Shown: positions 46,457-55,493, numbered from the stretch's first letter. The stretch is 64,000 bases of DNA from Burkholderiales bacterium (GCA_016200845.1 JACQDW010000011.1:1-64000); one strand, 5' to 3'. Numbers and translations: made by a program. Notes: a model not told the origin generated them from the letters alone.

Positions 46457-48124
46457 CTATCTCCCACCAGGTAATAAGCGCCGCAACTCTTCTTCACTCA
46501 GCCAGTCATCAAAAACACCTTCTTCCAACATAATGCTGCGCCGGTATTGCGCCCTATATCCCGCCGCTCCCGCTTTGCGCAACCAAGTTACTGCCTCCTG
46601 CCCGCGCTTCAACAAACCATATGCACGCGCCATCGTCATCATTCTCTCGGCATCGTTCGGCGCCATCGTCAACGCCAACTCTGCCTGCCGCAACGCCGCT
46701 TCATATTGCCCCGCCTCGACCAACACATCAGCAAGCTTTTGATTCAAACCAAGATGTCGCGCATCCAAAACCAAACCACGTCGATAAACCGCCTCTGCTT
46801 TTGCCCATTCAGACGAATCCTCATATTCGCTTCCCAAAGCCGCATAGACCCAGGTCGCCTTGGTCTCCAAACGCACCGCTTTCTCATACGCCGCAATCAC
46901 CTTTTGCGTCTCAGGGTCGTCACCACCCATCATCAGATTGCGCTCACCCCGCACCGCTGCCAAGGCATAGCCGTAATACGCATAAATATAATCAGCGCTC
47001 AAGATCGACACCGACGACTTCCCGCCGCCATCTGCCCACGCCGCCAATTGCGTCAAATACGGCAAGGCCTTATCTGACGCTTTGCGCCCCACCAACAAGA
47101 TCGCCAGCTCCATGCGTGCTTCGTTCGCAGTCTGTGTTTGTCCCTGTGCTTGTCCAAGCTCACTCGCTTTCAAAAACGCCTGCATAGCCGCATCCAATTC
47201 TTTTTGCGCTTTCAAAAAACGACCATACTCCAACTGCACCAAATCAAAGTCCGGCGCAATCGCCAGCGCTTTCGCAAACTCTGCACGCGCTTGCTCCGGC
47301 TGCGATTTTTTCATCCAATACACCGCCGCCAGCCAGGCATGTGCATGAGCGATTTTGCGCGCTGGATACTTAGCACGCGTCGCCGCCACAAAGCGCACCA
47401 TCGCCTCGTCAAACTCTTTCAAATAATAAAAATGAATACCCTGCGCCAGAAAAGCGCGGGCATAATCAGGATCAACCAACACCGCATTATCTGCAGGCTC
47501 TTTCGCATCCGCATAACGACGCTCACGTATCGCCTGCTGCGACAAATCACAATACACATTCGCCAGCGCGGCAGGCGCCAGATAACTAATCGCCAGCACC
47601 ACATCAGGCTGATCAAGACTCGTAATCACTCCCATCAATTGCGGAAAGAAAAGCTCCTCGCGTTGACCATCTTTACGCGTTTGCGTCAACACCGCTTGCC
47701 CAAACCGCGAGCGCACATCGGCCGCCAACACGGGGGTTCCCAGCCATGCATCGATACGCGCAACCAAGTGTGAATCTGAAAAATACTCCACCTGAATTTT
47801 TTGCATATCCATAGATGCACCCGCACTACCGGCAGGTGCTGCATACTCAAACAAATCTGGCTTGATTTGCCGCACAGGCGCACCCAAGACACGCTCCACA
47901 TCCGCAACGCTACTTAGCCCCGCCCGCACGCTCAAAAACGGCACCACCTGGGCAGCAAGTCGCGGCAAAGCCTCGGCAGCAGCAAACTGCACTGGAATAC
48001 ACAATAAGGTGGAAAGTAAAAGCAGAACGCGCAAGCACAAGGACGCAAGTTTGACCGCATCAGAAAGTGCCACGACACAAAAAGCAAATCCCCATCGCAT
48101 CATCGCCATGCTCCCTACATCCAA
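46457..48124 (-). CDS. exported TPR protein
   Basis: 555 aa. An N-terminal hydrophobic signal (to about residue 50), a small beta domain (VRAGLSSVADVERVLGAP), then at least eight tetratricopeptide repeats (for example DARHLGLNQKLADVLVEAGQ and NDAERMMTMARAYGLLKRGQ). Its last codons run into the start of the giant gene, so the two are coupled. Likely scaffolds the giant protein; inference. Confidence 0.8.
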   Translation of the reverse strand: MDVGSMAMMRWGFAFCVVALSDAVKLASLCLRVLLLLSTLLCIPVQFAAAEALPRLAAQVVPFLSVRAGLSSVADVERVLGAPVRQIKPDLFEYAAPAGSAGASMDMQKIQVEYFSDSHLVARIDAWLGTPVLAADVRSRFGQAVLTQTRKDGQREELFFPQLMGVITSLDQPDVVLAISYLAPAALANVYCDLSQQAIRERRYADAKEPADNAVLVDPDYARAFLAQGIHFYYLKEFDEAMVRFVAATRAKYPARKIAHAHAWLAAVYWMKKSQPEQARAEFAKALAIAPDFDLVQLEYGRFLKAQKELDAAMQAFLKASELGQAQGQTQTANEARMELAILLVGRKASDKALPYLTQLAAWADGGGKSSVSILSADYIYAYYGYALAAVRGERNLMMGGDDPETQKVIAAYEKAVRLETKATWVYAALGSEYEDSSEWAKAEAVYRRGLVLDARHLGLNQKLADVLVEAGQYEAALRQAELALTMAPNDAERMMTMARAYGLLKRGQEAVTWLRKAGAAGYRAQYRRSIMLEEGVFDDWLSEEELRRLLPGGR

Positions 48125-48448
48125 GATGTCACGCTCATGTCGTGAGAGGAAGAAACCCAGCCCGCGATGAGAAACATCTTATGCTTTGGGGAAACAGATT
48201 TCAAGCAAGGAAGACCACAAGTTTCCAAGTAACAACACATCGTTCAAGGCGGTAAAACCAGCCATCAAAAAAACCGCGCATTAGCCCAATCGACTAGTCG
48301 TTTTCATGTAAGCACCCAAAAACATAACATGTTAAACATAAAATTTCACATGTAAATAAAATACCAAAATGACACAAAAGCTGGCAAACAAGCACCAAAA
48401 CCCCTCAAAAATCAACAAATCAACAACAAATCAAGCCAAAATCCAGCA

Positions 48449-48464
48449 TGGCACGCGTATTGCT
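48449..48464 (+). promoter_or_regulatory. sigma-54 promoter
   Basis: TGGCACGCGTATTGCT fits the -24/-12 consensus (TGGCAC-N5-TTGCW) exactly, with GG and GC ten bases apart. It precedes the small gene at 48606 by about 130 nt of leader. The AT-rich stretch 48290-48440 carries ACATGT-centred motifs (AACATGTT at 48326, CACATGTA at 48347) that could be activator sites; nothing else is visible in the 480-nt gap. Confidence 0.8.
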
Positions 48465-48605
48465 GTATGTAAATTTGTGGATACTGCATGCAAGGCCAGC
48501 ACCCAGTTTCTGCACCAATGAGTTTCTATTCCGACTAAATCAAACTGACGCGAATACGCCCACAACGGGCAATCACATCAGCTTTTATCTTTTAAGGAGC
48601 AGCAC

Positions 48606-48983
48606 ATGGCAACGCCAACACAACTCAACAACACCAGCAACAGTGTGACAATCGCCGTCCCTAACGCCGACAACTTCATCAATATTCAACTCAATCCAGA
48701 CAGCACCAACACCTACGGCTCCATCACCGTCTTCGCACAAGACCAAAATGGTTTCGGTGCAGCCGTCAACGCATCGCTGCCATTGAGCACTTATCTGTCC
48801 TCCTATAAGTCACTCAACCCCAGCGCCACTAGCGTCGTCCTCACCTTCACCTTCGGCAACTACGCAGGTGGCGGCGCCATCGCCTACAACATCTCCGGCG
48901 GCGGCATGACCACAGTCAGCTACAGCAACGACCTGGCAGCCTACACCAGCCAAATGAACGCCTATTTGATCAACGTGTTCTAA
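48606..48983 (+). CDS. small beta-rich protein, sigma-54 dependent
   Basis: 125 aa, rich in Ser, Thr, Asn and Gly, with no Cys, no Lys except one, and no signal peptide. Alternating hydrophobic/polar residues suggest beta strands (SVTIAVPNADNFINIQL, TSVVLTFTFGNY). Codons are strongly biased to C-ending forms (AAC, ACC, GCC), unlike neighbours, which suggests high expression. AAGGAG lies 7 nt before ATG. I recognise no family. It may be an exported structural or secreted protein; unproven. Confidence 0.72.
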   Translation: MATPTQLNNTSNSVTIAVPNADNFINIQLNPDSTNTYGSITVFAQDQNGFGAAVNASLPLSTYLSSYKSLNPSATSVVLTFTFGNYAGGGAIAYNISGGGMTTVSYSNDLAAYTSQMNAYLINVF

Positions 48984-49005
48984 TCCAACACGCGATCAGG
49001 TAAGC

Positions 49006-49062
49006 AAAAAAAAACGAGCGCAGCACAAAGCCCGACACCATCGGACTTTGCTGCTGCGCTCG
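49006..49062 (-). terminator. strong intrinsic terminator of the P-loop kinase gene
   Basis: CGAGCGCAGCA...TGCTGCGCTCG forms a long stem; on the minus strand it is followed by nine T. It also lies after the plus-strand small gene and could stop that transcript less efficiently. Confidence 0.88.
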
Positions 49063-49082
49063 CCACATTCATACTTGCTTAT

Positions 49083-49583
49083 CTACTTCATCGCAACATC
49101 GGCAACTTCTACCCCAACGACAAACTCACGCTTCACCCCAACATACCCATCAAACACCCGACGATGCGCCGACAAAGACCATTCATCATTCCGGCGATAA
49201 TAATCCCTCACCCACGCCATCAAATTCACTAACATACTCTCCTGCGCTTCTGGTGTCGCATATTTATGCGGTTCCCAAGGGCGACGCTGACAATTCTCAA
49301 CACAGGCATCCTCACCAGGATTCAAAAAAATCAGCTCAGGCGAAGTACCTAACACCATTTGAATCAACTCCGCATAACAACCTTCCACCACCCAGCTCTC
49401 ATGCTGCTGCAAGAACGCCAGCAAATCAGTTTCAATTGCAGCCCGATCACGCAACACCGCAATCTGCCCCGGCTCCCACACTATGCAATCCAACTCCAAC
49501 AAGGGCAAACTAAAACGCTCACACAAAGCCCGCGCCAAAGTTGATTTTCCAGACCCAGAATTTCCTACTATCGCAAATCGCAT
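49083..49583 (-). CDS. P-loop NTPase, adenylate-kinase/topology-modulation like
   Basis: 166 aa from ATG 49583. Walker A GNSGSGKST at residues 6-14 begins right after the first strand; a later LEDC-type strand (LLELDCIVWEPG) fits the FlaR/DNA topology-modulation or shikimate-kinase-like group. It starts 13 nt after the VOC gene stop, so they are one unit. Substrate unknown. Confidence 0.8.
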   Translation of the reverse strand: MRFAIVGNSGSGKSTLARALCERFSLPLLELDCIVWEPGQIAVLRDRAAIETDLLAFLQQHESWVVEGCYAELIQMVLGTSPELIFLNPGEDACVENCQRRPWEPHKYATPEAQESMLVNLMAWVRDYYRRNDEWSLSAHRRVFDGYVGVKREFVVGVEVADVAMK

Positions 49584-49596
49584 CAGCGTCACTCCA

Positions 49597-49983
49597 TCAC
49601 TGCCCAGCAGGCGGCTCCCACAATTCAACTTTATTTCCCTCCGGGTCCATCACCCAAGCAAACTTGCCGTACTCCGACTCTTCCACTTTTTCAAACACAT
49701 TGCAGCCTTCCTCCTTCAACGCCCGCACCAAGGCATGCACATCAGCCACTCTGTAATTGATCATGAACGGAGCCGTGCTAGGCGCAAAATAATCGTTATC
49801 GGCAGAATTGATGCTCCACGCCGTCGTACCAGCAACAGGTTTGCCCTCATCGTCCGCCCAAGAAAAAGCAGCTCCACCCCACACCTGAACATCAATTCCC
49901 AAATGCTGCTTATACCAAGCGCGCATCATCTCAGCGTCTTTCGCTTTAAAGAAAACACCACCAATACCAGTAACTCGTTTCAT
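49597..49983 (-). CDS. VOC/glyoxalase-family protein
   Basis: 128 aa from ATG 49983 with AGGAG upstream. One vicinal-oxygen-chelate module pair: VTGIGGVFFKAKDAEMMRAWYKQHLGI and WVMDPEGNKVELWEP. Possible metal ligands include the final Glu. Substrate cannot be predicted. Confidence 0.87.
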   Translation of the reverse strand: MKRVTGIGGVFFKAKDAEMMRAWYKQHLGIDVQVWGGAAFSWADDEGKPVAGTTAWSINSADNDYFAPSTAPFMINYRVADVHALVRALKEEGCNVFEKVEESEYGKFAWVMDPEGNKVELWEPPAGQ

Positions 49984-50181
49984 GACTTCTCCTATTCTGT
50001 GAGCGACGATCAATCGACAATAATTTTACGTATCAAACAACTTGATAAGTTTACAGTCGAATCAAAGGAATGTGCTATTTATTTATCATTATCATGACGC
50101 CCAGCGCATACTCAGCACAAAACAAACCACAAAAAAAAGCCCACGAATAACGCAGGCTCATTCAACACACTTCTAAACAAT

Positions 50182-50973
50182 TTAAGTACCAGTTCGCAAA
50201 CCCACCAGCACATCAAGAAGCTCAGTACGTACCACGCCCTGCTGTGCTTCTCGACTGATAGTCGCATCACCGTCAAACAACTGATGTCCATAATGACCAA
50301 ACTGCGAGTGATTACCACCAACGATCTCCACCCACTTAGTTTTCTTTGGCAGCAAATCCTGATTCGACAACACTTTATCGACGGGCGCTACACCATCATT
50401 CATCGCATAGATTTTAGTAACGGGTAACTGGAGAAAAGATAAATCATCTTGCTTGGGATGCGTAGTACCGACCAACACCAATCCCGCGATGAGGCCGTGA
50501 TGAGCCTTAGCCATACGGGCTGCCAACGCGCCGCCCAATGAATGTCCTGAGACGACCCAACGTGAAATACCCGGATGATCAGCAATCACTTTCAGCGCAC
50601 GATCGATTGCTTCCTCTTTGTGCGCATCAAGCGGAGCAAAACGATAGGGAAGCTTGACAACCACCACCGGATATCCCGCATCCGCAATCGGACGCAACAG
50701 CGGAGCATAGGCAACTGCCGAAACGCCAGAACCACAAAAGAAAATCAAGCCCACCCGACCACCCTGCTTGCCAGGAAAAAACGCCAAGGTCGTCCCCTCA
50801 TCAACAACAGTAACCAAGCTCGCACTCTGCATCAATGCAGGATCAACACCCTGCGTTCGCATAGAATTCGCCAGCCACAAGGTCGACACCACAGCCCAGA
50901 TCAAAAACGCAAATTGTATCCAGCGGTGAAAACTGCCTCTGTGTTTTCCAGTTTTACTTATTTTAAATAACAT
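50182..50973 (-). CDS. membrane-anchored alpha/beta hydrolase
   Basis: 263 aa from ATG 50973. One N-terminal membrane helix (FAFLIWAVVSTLWLA), then an alpha/beta hydrolase fold with GHSLGG nucleophile and a His in GGNHSQFGHYG. Probably acts on the periplasmic side. Substrate unknown. Confidence 0.82.
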   Translation of the reverse strand: MLFKISKTGKHRGSFHRWIQFAFLIWAVVSTLWLANSMRTQGVDPALMQSASLVTVVDEGTTLAFFPGKQGGRVGLIFFCGSGVSAVAYAPLLRPIADAGYPVVVVKLPYRFAPLDAHKEEAIDRALKVIADHPGISRWVVSGHSLGGALAARMAKAHHGLIAGLVLVGTTHPKQDDLSFLQLPVTKIYAMNDGVAPVDKVLSNQDLLPKKTKWVEIVGGNHSQFGHYGHQLFDGDATISREAQQGVVRTELLDVLVGLRTGT

Positions 50974-51036
50974 AGCGCCCCGACCAAAATGACTAAGCTT
51001 ACCCACCTTCGATCCAAACAAATCCTAAACCTTATT

Positions 51037-51175
51037 TTCAACGGCCAGTTCGCCACTAACGATTTCGCCAGTCTGATCCGAGCTACCACTGACGGTACGG
51101 AAAATTATTATACCTATGTGCCTTTGGCATTTCGCGCCCTGATCGATTTCTTTATCAACTTTTCCACTCACGCAA
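51037..51175 (+). pseudogene. LysR-regulator C-terminal remnant
   Basis: NGQFATNDFASLIRATTDGTENYYTYV followed by PLAFRALIDFFINFSTHA matches the end of the intact LysR gene at 54019-54915 (KGQFATDDFASLIRAAIDGAG... and LPLALRAFIDFFIDSSTHA), with about 45 residues between the two parts deleted. Same strand as the intact gene, 3.6 kb away. No start or HTH; non-functional. Confidence 0.85.
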
Positions 51176-51402
51176 AGCCAGCACTATACTCATGCGGTCA
51201 AGCTCGGCAAGATCCGAAACATCCATCAAAATATCGATAATAGGGTTGGCAGAGAGTCCAAGAATCGAAGTGTCCCAATATAAAAAATCTCTTTTACCAC
51301 GTCTCCAAGGCTCGCTTTTAAGAAAACCCGTTCACGCTCAAAAACATCAGGCCATTTTGGATTGTAACTAAGGATTTCTGCTGTTCTTTTTGGTTTACCC
51401 AT
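51176..51402 (-). pseudogene. GrpB-family remnant (5' part, frameshifted)
   Basis: Reads MGKPKRTAEILSYNPKWPDVFERERVFLKASLGD from ATG 51402, then IFYIG, then in the next frame TSILGLSANPIIDILMDVSDLAELDRM, matching the GrpB/UPF0157 pattern (IGSTSIPGLSAKPIIDI). One base is missing near 51285-51290. The 3' half is replaced by the LysR remnant. It lies just left of an attC site, so it began as an integron cassette. Confidence 0.8.
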
Positions 51403-51420
51403 CGCAGTGATTTACCTGGG

Positions 51421-51476
51421 GATAACGCCTGAATTAAGCCGAACCGCGAAACGGCTTCGGCTTGAATTGTTAGACC
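51421..51476 (-). other. attC site
   Basis: On the minus strand it reads GGTCTAACAATTCAAGCCG, a central stem, then CGGCTTAATTCAGGCGTTATC: nearly the classical 59-base element of mobile-integron cassettes. It lies between the DUF418 gene and the GrpB remnant. Confidence 0.85.
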
Positions 51477-51635
51477 ACTCGCGTCAAATTTGCGAGCTGT
51501 TCTGACTGTTTACGCTCCCTATTACGGAACGGAATTGAAGCTACTGCTGGTTCGATAGTGCATTCTCACGGCAAGCGCGTTCAATCGTTCCGTTTGAATT
51601 TAACCCGGTCACTTACACGAATATGAGCATATCGA

Positions 51636-52868
51636 TCACACCGCCGCCCGTATCGGCAGCATGCGACCATACATAAGCACCCGCCAAAGCCACTCGATGG
51701 GGCCGAATCGGAATCGACGTAGCCACGCAGTGCTCAATATTGCTTGAAGTAAGTACACAAAGACACCGAGCAAAAAGGCTGGCCAAGCTGCCATACGTCC
51801 GAACTGACCCAGCCCGTAGCCGAAGAACACAAAGCCAAATATCACGGACTGAAGAATATAGTTGGTGAAAGCCATGCGACCAACGGCGGCAAATGGAGCA
51901 AGTACACCTTGAGAGCCATTAAGTTGTGCGAGCCAGATCACGAGCGAACCATAGCCGAATGCGAACACGACAGGCGTAAGAGCATGAAGCAGCAAACCAG
52001 CAACACCCCAACTGCCAAAGGCGTCCAATCTCGATTCATATGTTAATGCGATTCCGGCGACGATACCGATCACAGCAAGACTCGCCAACTGTCGTCGGTA
52101 TATCAAAGCCTGTTGAAGCACACCGGATCGCCAGATATAGGCGCCGAGTAAAATCAACGCAAGAGTCCGTGGAAACACGAAAACATGTAGTGGCAGAATG
52201 AGCGCCAACTCACGAATGTTAAATTTCAATATCTCAAGGTGTGTGCCGATCGAGTAGACCAGATTCGCTTGCGCGACATGATCGACCAAGATCTCGGTGC
52301 TCGGCCAAGGAACCAGTGGCGGTAACATTGGCAGCACCGCATAGAGCGCGAACAGCAAAATAGATGTCGTTAGCTGTGTCCAACGTGGGAAGCCCAACAA
52401 CGGCAATGCCAGTAACCCAGCAATCGCATATTCGGTCAGGATGTCGCCGTTCCAAATGAAAACCAAATGCAAGATTCCGAAACCCAACAAAACAATAAGG
52501 CGACGGGTCAAAAAGTAGTAGGGATGATTGCCATGTGAAAGCCGCTCCAGCTGCATTGCTAGTCCAACACCGAACAAAATTGAAAACAGCGAAAACGCTT
52601 TGAAGTTGAGGGCAAATGAAACAAATGTCTCAATGAGTCCATTCAGGTCCCAAGACGGAGTATCACTAGGAAGGAATTGTTGAAAGATGGACACGCGAAA
52701 TTCTGTAACAAGATTCACTAGCAGAACACCAAGTAAGGCAACTCCACGCAACGTGTCAATCGAATCGATTCGCTCATTCAACGGGACCGAAACTAGTGAA
52801 TTCTCTGAGTTAGACTTTGAAATCTGCGGCACGGAAGGCTGCGCTCGAACGGTCATGTGTTTTCTCAC
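51636..52868 (-). CDS. DUF418-family membrane protein
   Basis: 410 aa with about ten hydrophobic helices. Conserved start RIDSIDTLRGVALLGVLLVNL and end AWLRRFRFGPIEWLWRVLMYG identify DUF418, a family of predicted transporters or acyltransferase-like membrane proteins. The first codon is GTG 52868; ATG 52856 is an alternative. An attC site lies 160 nt downstream, so it may be a cassette gene, large for one. Base use is a little higher in GC than its neighbours. Confidence 0.82.
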   Translation of the reverse strand: MRKHMTVRAQPSVPQISKSNSENSLVSVPLNERIDSIDTLRGVALLGVLLVNLVTEFRVSIFQQFLPSDTPSWDLNGLIETFVSFALNFKAFSLFSILFGVGLAMQLERLSHGNHPYYFLTRRLIVLLGFGILHLVFIWNGDILTEYAIAGLLALPLLGFPRWTQLTTSILLFALYAVLPMLPPLVPWPSTEILVDHVAQANLVYSIGTHLEILKFNIRELALILPLHVFVFPRTLALILLGAYIWRSGVLQQALIYRRQLASLAVIGIVAGIALTYESRLDAFGSWGVAGLLLHALTPVVFAFGYGSLVIWLAQLNGSQGVLAPFAAVGRMAFTNYILQSVIFGFVFFGYGLGQFGRMAAWPAFLLGVFVYLLQAILSTAWLRRFRFGPIEWLWRVLMYGRMLPIRAAV

Positions 52869-52931
52869 TTCTTATTGTGAAATTTTGATAGGCATCTAAA
52901 TTATCGCAGCTAAAGAAGCTGTAAAAAATAA

Positions 52932-53099
52932 AAAATCAGACAAAATCCAAATCTGGAAGTTTCATGCGACACCATACGCGAAGGATATCGGAAATTTCCG
53001 CAAGGTAGCCACATCATTTTCTACAAATCCAGCGCCAAGTCCGCCATTTTAGTGGTGCGCATTTTGCATAAGAGCATGGATTACGATTTGCAGCTCTGA
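52932..53099 (+). pseudogene. ParE toxin C-terminal remnant
   Basis: Too short for the ORF track. The frame ends REGYRKFPQGSHIIFYKSS...VVRILHKSMDYDLQL and a stop at 53097, a close match to the C-terminal half of ParE/RelE-type toxins. An in-frame stop lies just upstream and there is no start, no N-terminal half and no antitoxin gene, so it is a relic. It lies on the opposite strand from the cassettes. Confidence 0.78.
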
Positions 53100-53149
53100 G
53101 GCTTTAAGTTCTGCAATTACCGACTCCACGCTGTACCAAAAAATTTACG

Positions 53150-53911
53150 TCAAACCTGCGCAAAGCCGCCATCAACGCTCAATTCCACGCCGTTGACAAA
53201 GCTGGCAGATGGCGACGCCAGGAACACTACCGCCGCTGCAATCTCCTCTGCTTGCGCCATGCGCGCTGCAGGCACAACAGCACTCAGGTAATTCGTCAAT
53301 TCAGCAATGTGGGTTTCCGTCATTTGTAAACCGGTTTGCAAAATCGGGGTACTGGTCACACCGGGGCTAATGGTGTTGACGCGAATTTTTCTCTCTTTGA
53401 GATCACTGCACCAGGTACGGGCGAACGAGCGCACAGCCGCTTTGCTGGCGCTATACACACTGAGATTTGTCATTCCCTTATTGGCCGCAACCGACGCGTT
53501 CAAAATAATATTGCCCCCTTGCCGTATCAGAGGCAATACGCTCTGCACCGTAAAAAACACGCCTTTGACATTGGTGTCGAACATGGCATCAAATTGCTGT
53601 TCACTGGTGGTGCCGATGACATTGTTTTCGGCGATCCCGGCATTGGCAAAGACCACGTCCAATTGGTCGCCCCGCTGCTCTATGCAACGCTTGACGATAT
53701 CGATTTCTCCCAGCTGCGCAACATCCGCTTGTATCGCCACTGCTTTCGATCCGAGTAAGCTTTGTGCCTGATCCAATTTCTGCTTATCGCGGCCAGTAAT
53801 GTAGACGCACTTAGCCCCTTTTTGGAGAAAGGCCTGTGCGCTGGCTAAACCTATGCCAGAAGTGCCGCCGGTGATCAGAATGGATTGCTGTTGAAATTCT
53901 TGAGTTTGCAT
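53150..53911 (-). CDS. SDR-family oxidoreductase
   Basis: 253 aa from ATG 53911 (AGGAAA 6 nt upstream). Classical short-chain dehydrogenase: TGGTSGIG cofactor motif, NAGIAE, catalytic Ser, and YSASKAAV with Tyr and Lys. The end SASFVNGVELSVDGGFAQV is typical. Divergent from the LysR gene, which probably controls it. Substrate unknown. Confidence 0.9.
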   Translation of the reverse strand: MQTQEFQQQSILITGGTSGIGLASAQAFLQKGAKCVYITGRDKQKLDQAQSLLGSKAVAIQADVAQLGEIDIVKRCIEQRGDQLDVVFANAGIAENNVIGTTSEQQFDAMFDTNVKGVFFTVQSVLPLIRQGGNIILNASVAANKGMTNLSVYSASKAAVRSFARTWCSDLKERKIRVNTISPGVTSTPILQTGLQMTETHIAELTNYLSAVVPAARMAQAEEIAAAVVFLASPSASFVNGVELSVDGGFAQV

Positions 53912-54018
53912 CATATTTCCTTGCTTGATTTGAGTGAAAAACCTTGCCAAGTGTAGACGTCACCTACTATGCAAACAATCCGTATAATGCTCATCACGCT
54001 AATGAATTTACCTCATCT

Positions 54019-54915
54019 ATGAAACCCGATTTAAATGCCCTATTTGCCTTTGCCCGCGTCGCCCACCATCGCAGTTTTCGCCGCGCCGCGTTGGAATTGC
54101 AATTGACGCCATCAGCGCTCAGCCACACCCTGAACAAGCTGGAGCAAAGTCTGGGGCTGCGTTTACTCAATCGCAGCACACGCAGCGTCAGCGTTAGCGA
54201 CGCAGGGGCGCGATTACTCGCTAGCCTAGACCCGGCACTGACGAAAATCGGACTCGCATTAGAAGTCATGAACGAAGTGCGCGAAAAACCGATGGGACGG
54301 CTGCGCATCAATGTGCCCAGAGCCGCGGCACAACTAGTCATTGCGCCACGGCTGGCAGACTGGATGAGAGCTTATCCTGATGTGCAATTGGAGCTTGTGA
54401 CAGATGATGCTTTGATCGACATCGTCGCGCAAGGCTTTGACGCAGGCGTGCGTTTTGGTGAGAGCTTGCAGCAAGACATGATCGCCGTGCCCATAGGCCC
54501 CAAACTGGCATTCTCGGTGTGCGCCGCCCCGCATTATTTAGCACTACACGGTGTGCCAAAAACGCCCAAGGATTTATTGCAACACGCATGCTTACAATAC
54601 CGTTTTCCAAGCGGCACGCATTACGCTTTGGAATTCCAATCCAATAAAAAACGCATGGAAGTCAACACCAAAGGCCAGTTCGCCACTGACGATTTCGCCA
54701 GCCTGATCCGCGCCGCAATCGACGGTGCCGGAATTTGCTATACCTATGACGCCTATATCAGCGAACTCGTCGCACAAGGACAGCTACAAAGAATTCTGCA
54801 AAACTGGTATCCAGCAGGCGAACGTATGTACCTATACTATCCAAGTCGCGTCAATCTGCCGTTAGCTCTGCGCGCCTTTATCGATTTTTTTATCGACTCT
54901 TCCACTCACGCTTAA
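54019..54915 (+). CDS. LysR-family transcriptional regulator
   Basis: 298 aa from ATG 54019. N-terminal winged HTH (LNALFAFARVAHHRSFRRAALELQLTPSALSHTLNKLEQSLGLRLLNRSTR) and the C-terminal effector domain. Divergent to the SDR gene with a 108-nt shared promoter region, the usual arrangement for a LysR target. A decayed copy of its 3' end lies at 51037. Confidence 0.9.
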   Translation: MKPDLNALFAFARVAHHRSFRRAALELQLTPSALSHTLNKLEQSLGLRLLNRSTRSVSVSDAGARLLASLDPALTKIGLALEVMNEVREKPMGRLRINVPRAAAQLVIAPRLADWMRAYPDVQLELVTDDALIDIVAQGFDAGVRFGESLQQDMIAVPIGPKLAFSVCAAPHYLALHGVPKTPKDLLQHACLQYRFPSGTHYALEFQSNKKRMEVNTKGQFATDDFASLIRAAIDGAGICYTYDAYISELVAQGQLQRILQNWYPAGERMYLYYPSRVNLPLALRAFIDFFIDSSTHA

Positions 54916-54930
54916 ACACATAAAAATGAT

Positions 54931-55000
54931 GGCTACGCTGATCCCCACCCACTAGGCTGAGCGGCTTTTGAAGAGCTCTGATTGAGCGCCAAGCTAGACC
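54931..55000 (-). other. degenerate attC after thioesterase gene
   Basis: Minus strand: GGTCTAGCTTGGCGCTCAATC ... GATCAGCGTAGCC. The thioesterase stop codon TAG sits inside the first core (GTCTAGC, for GTCTAAC), as in true cassettes. The core is altered and the stem is weak. Confidence 0.5.
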
Positions 55001-55446
55001 GCATCTTTAATGCTAGACGGGAGTATCTGAAAGTCGGATGTCTTAGTTAGCGCCTGAAGAGCGACAAGCAATGCTTCTGGAGGTGGAACCACTTTTCGGG
55101 CAGCAAGATCAAGCCAACCTCCCATTGACGTGACCCTGCAACAAGGTTTTCCGTCCTGACGAAGAATTTCATTCCGAATGAGAAATCGGCTTCCATCTGC
55201 AGCCAATCCGGCCATGGATAAAGTCACCGTGATCTCTTGAAGAAGACCGACCTCGCGAAAATACTCCACCTCGTCCTTCATGATAACGGGGCCAAGCTTG
55301 AGTCTTACGAACTCCTCCATCGGGAAGCCATTCTCCGAAAAGTACAACATGCGGACATCGGCAGACTTGTCGAGAAACGCCGTGTTCTTCATGTGTGAAT
55401 TGAAATCCATGTCAGCCCATCCTGCATATAATTTTTTCGAGTACAT
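54994..55446 (-). CDS. acyl-CoA thioesterase-like (4HBT hotdog) cassette gene
   Basis: 150 aa hotdog-fold thioesterase: WADMDFNSHMKNTAFLDKSADVRMLYF has the Asp/His-containing start of the 4HBT family. The 5' 121 bp of this gene and its leader recur at 57721-57888. It lies between two attC sites on the minus strand, so it is a cassette gene. Substrate unknown. Confidence 0.85.
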   Translation of the reverse strand: MYSKKLYAGWADMDFNSHMKNTAFLDKSADVRMLYFSENGFPMEEFVRLKLGPVIMKDEVEYFREVGLLQEITVTLSMAGLAADGSRFLIRNEILRQDGKPCCRVTSMGGWLDLAARKVVPPPEALLVALQALTKTSDFQILPSSIKDAV

Positions 55447-55493
55447 GTGATGTTCCTATTTTGATGAGAGGGTGAGCTTGGTTTTTGATGGTG

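Noticed and set aside
47138-47773. 211-aa plus-strand ORF antisense to the TPR gene
   Set aside because: Arg/Ile/His-rich shadow of the TPR coding sequence.
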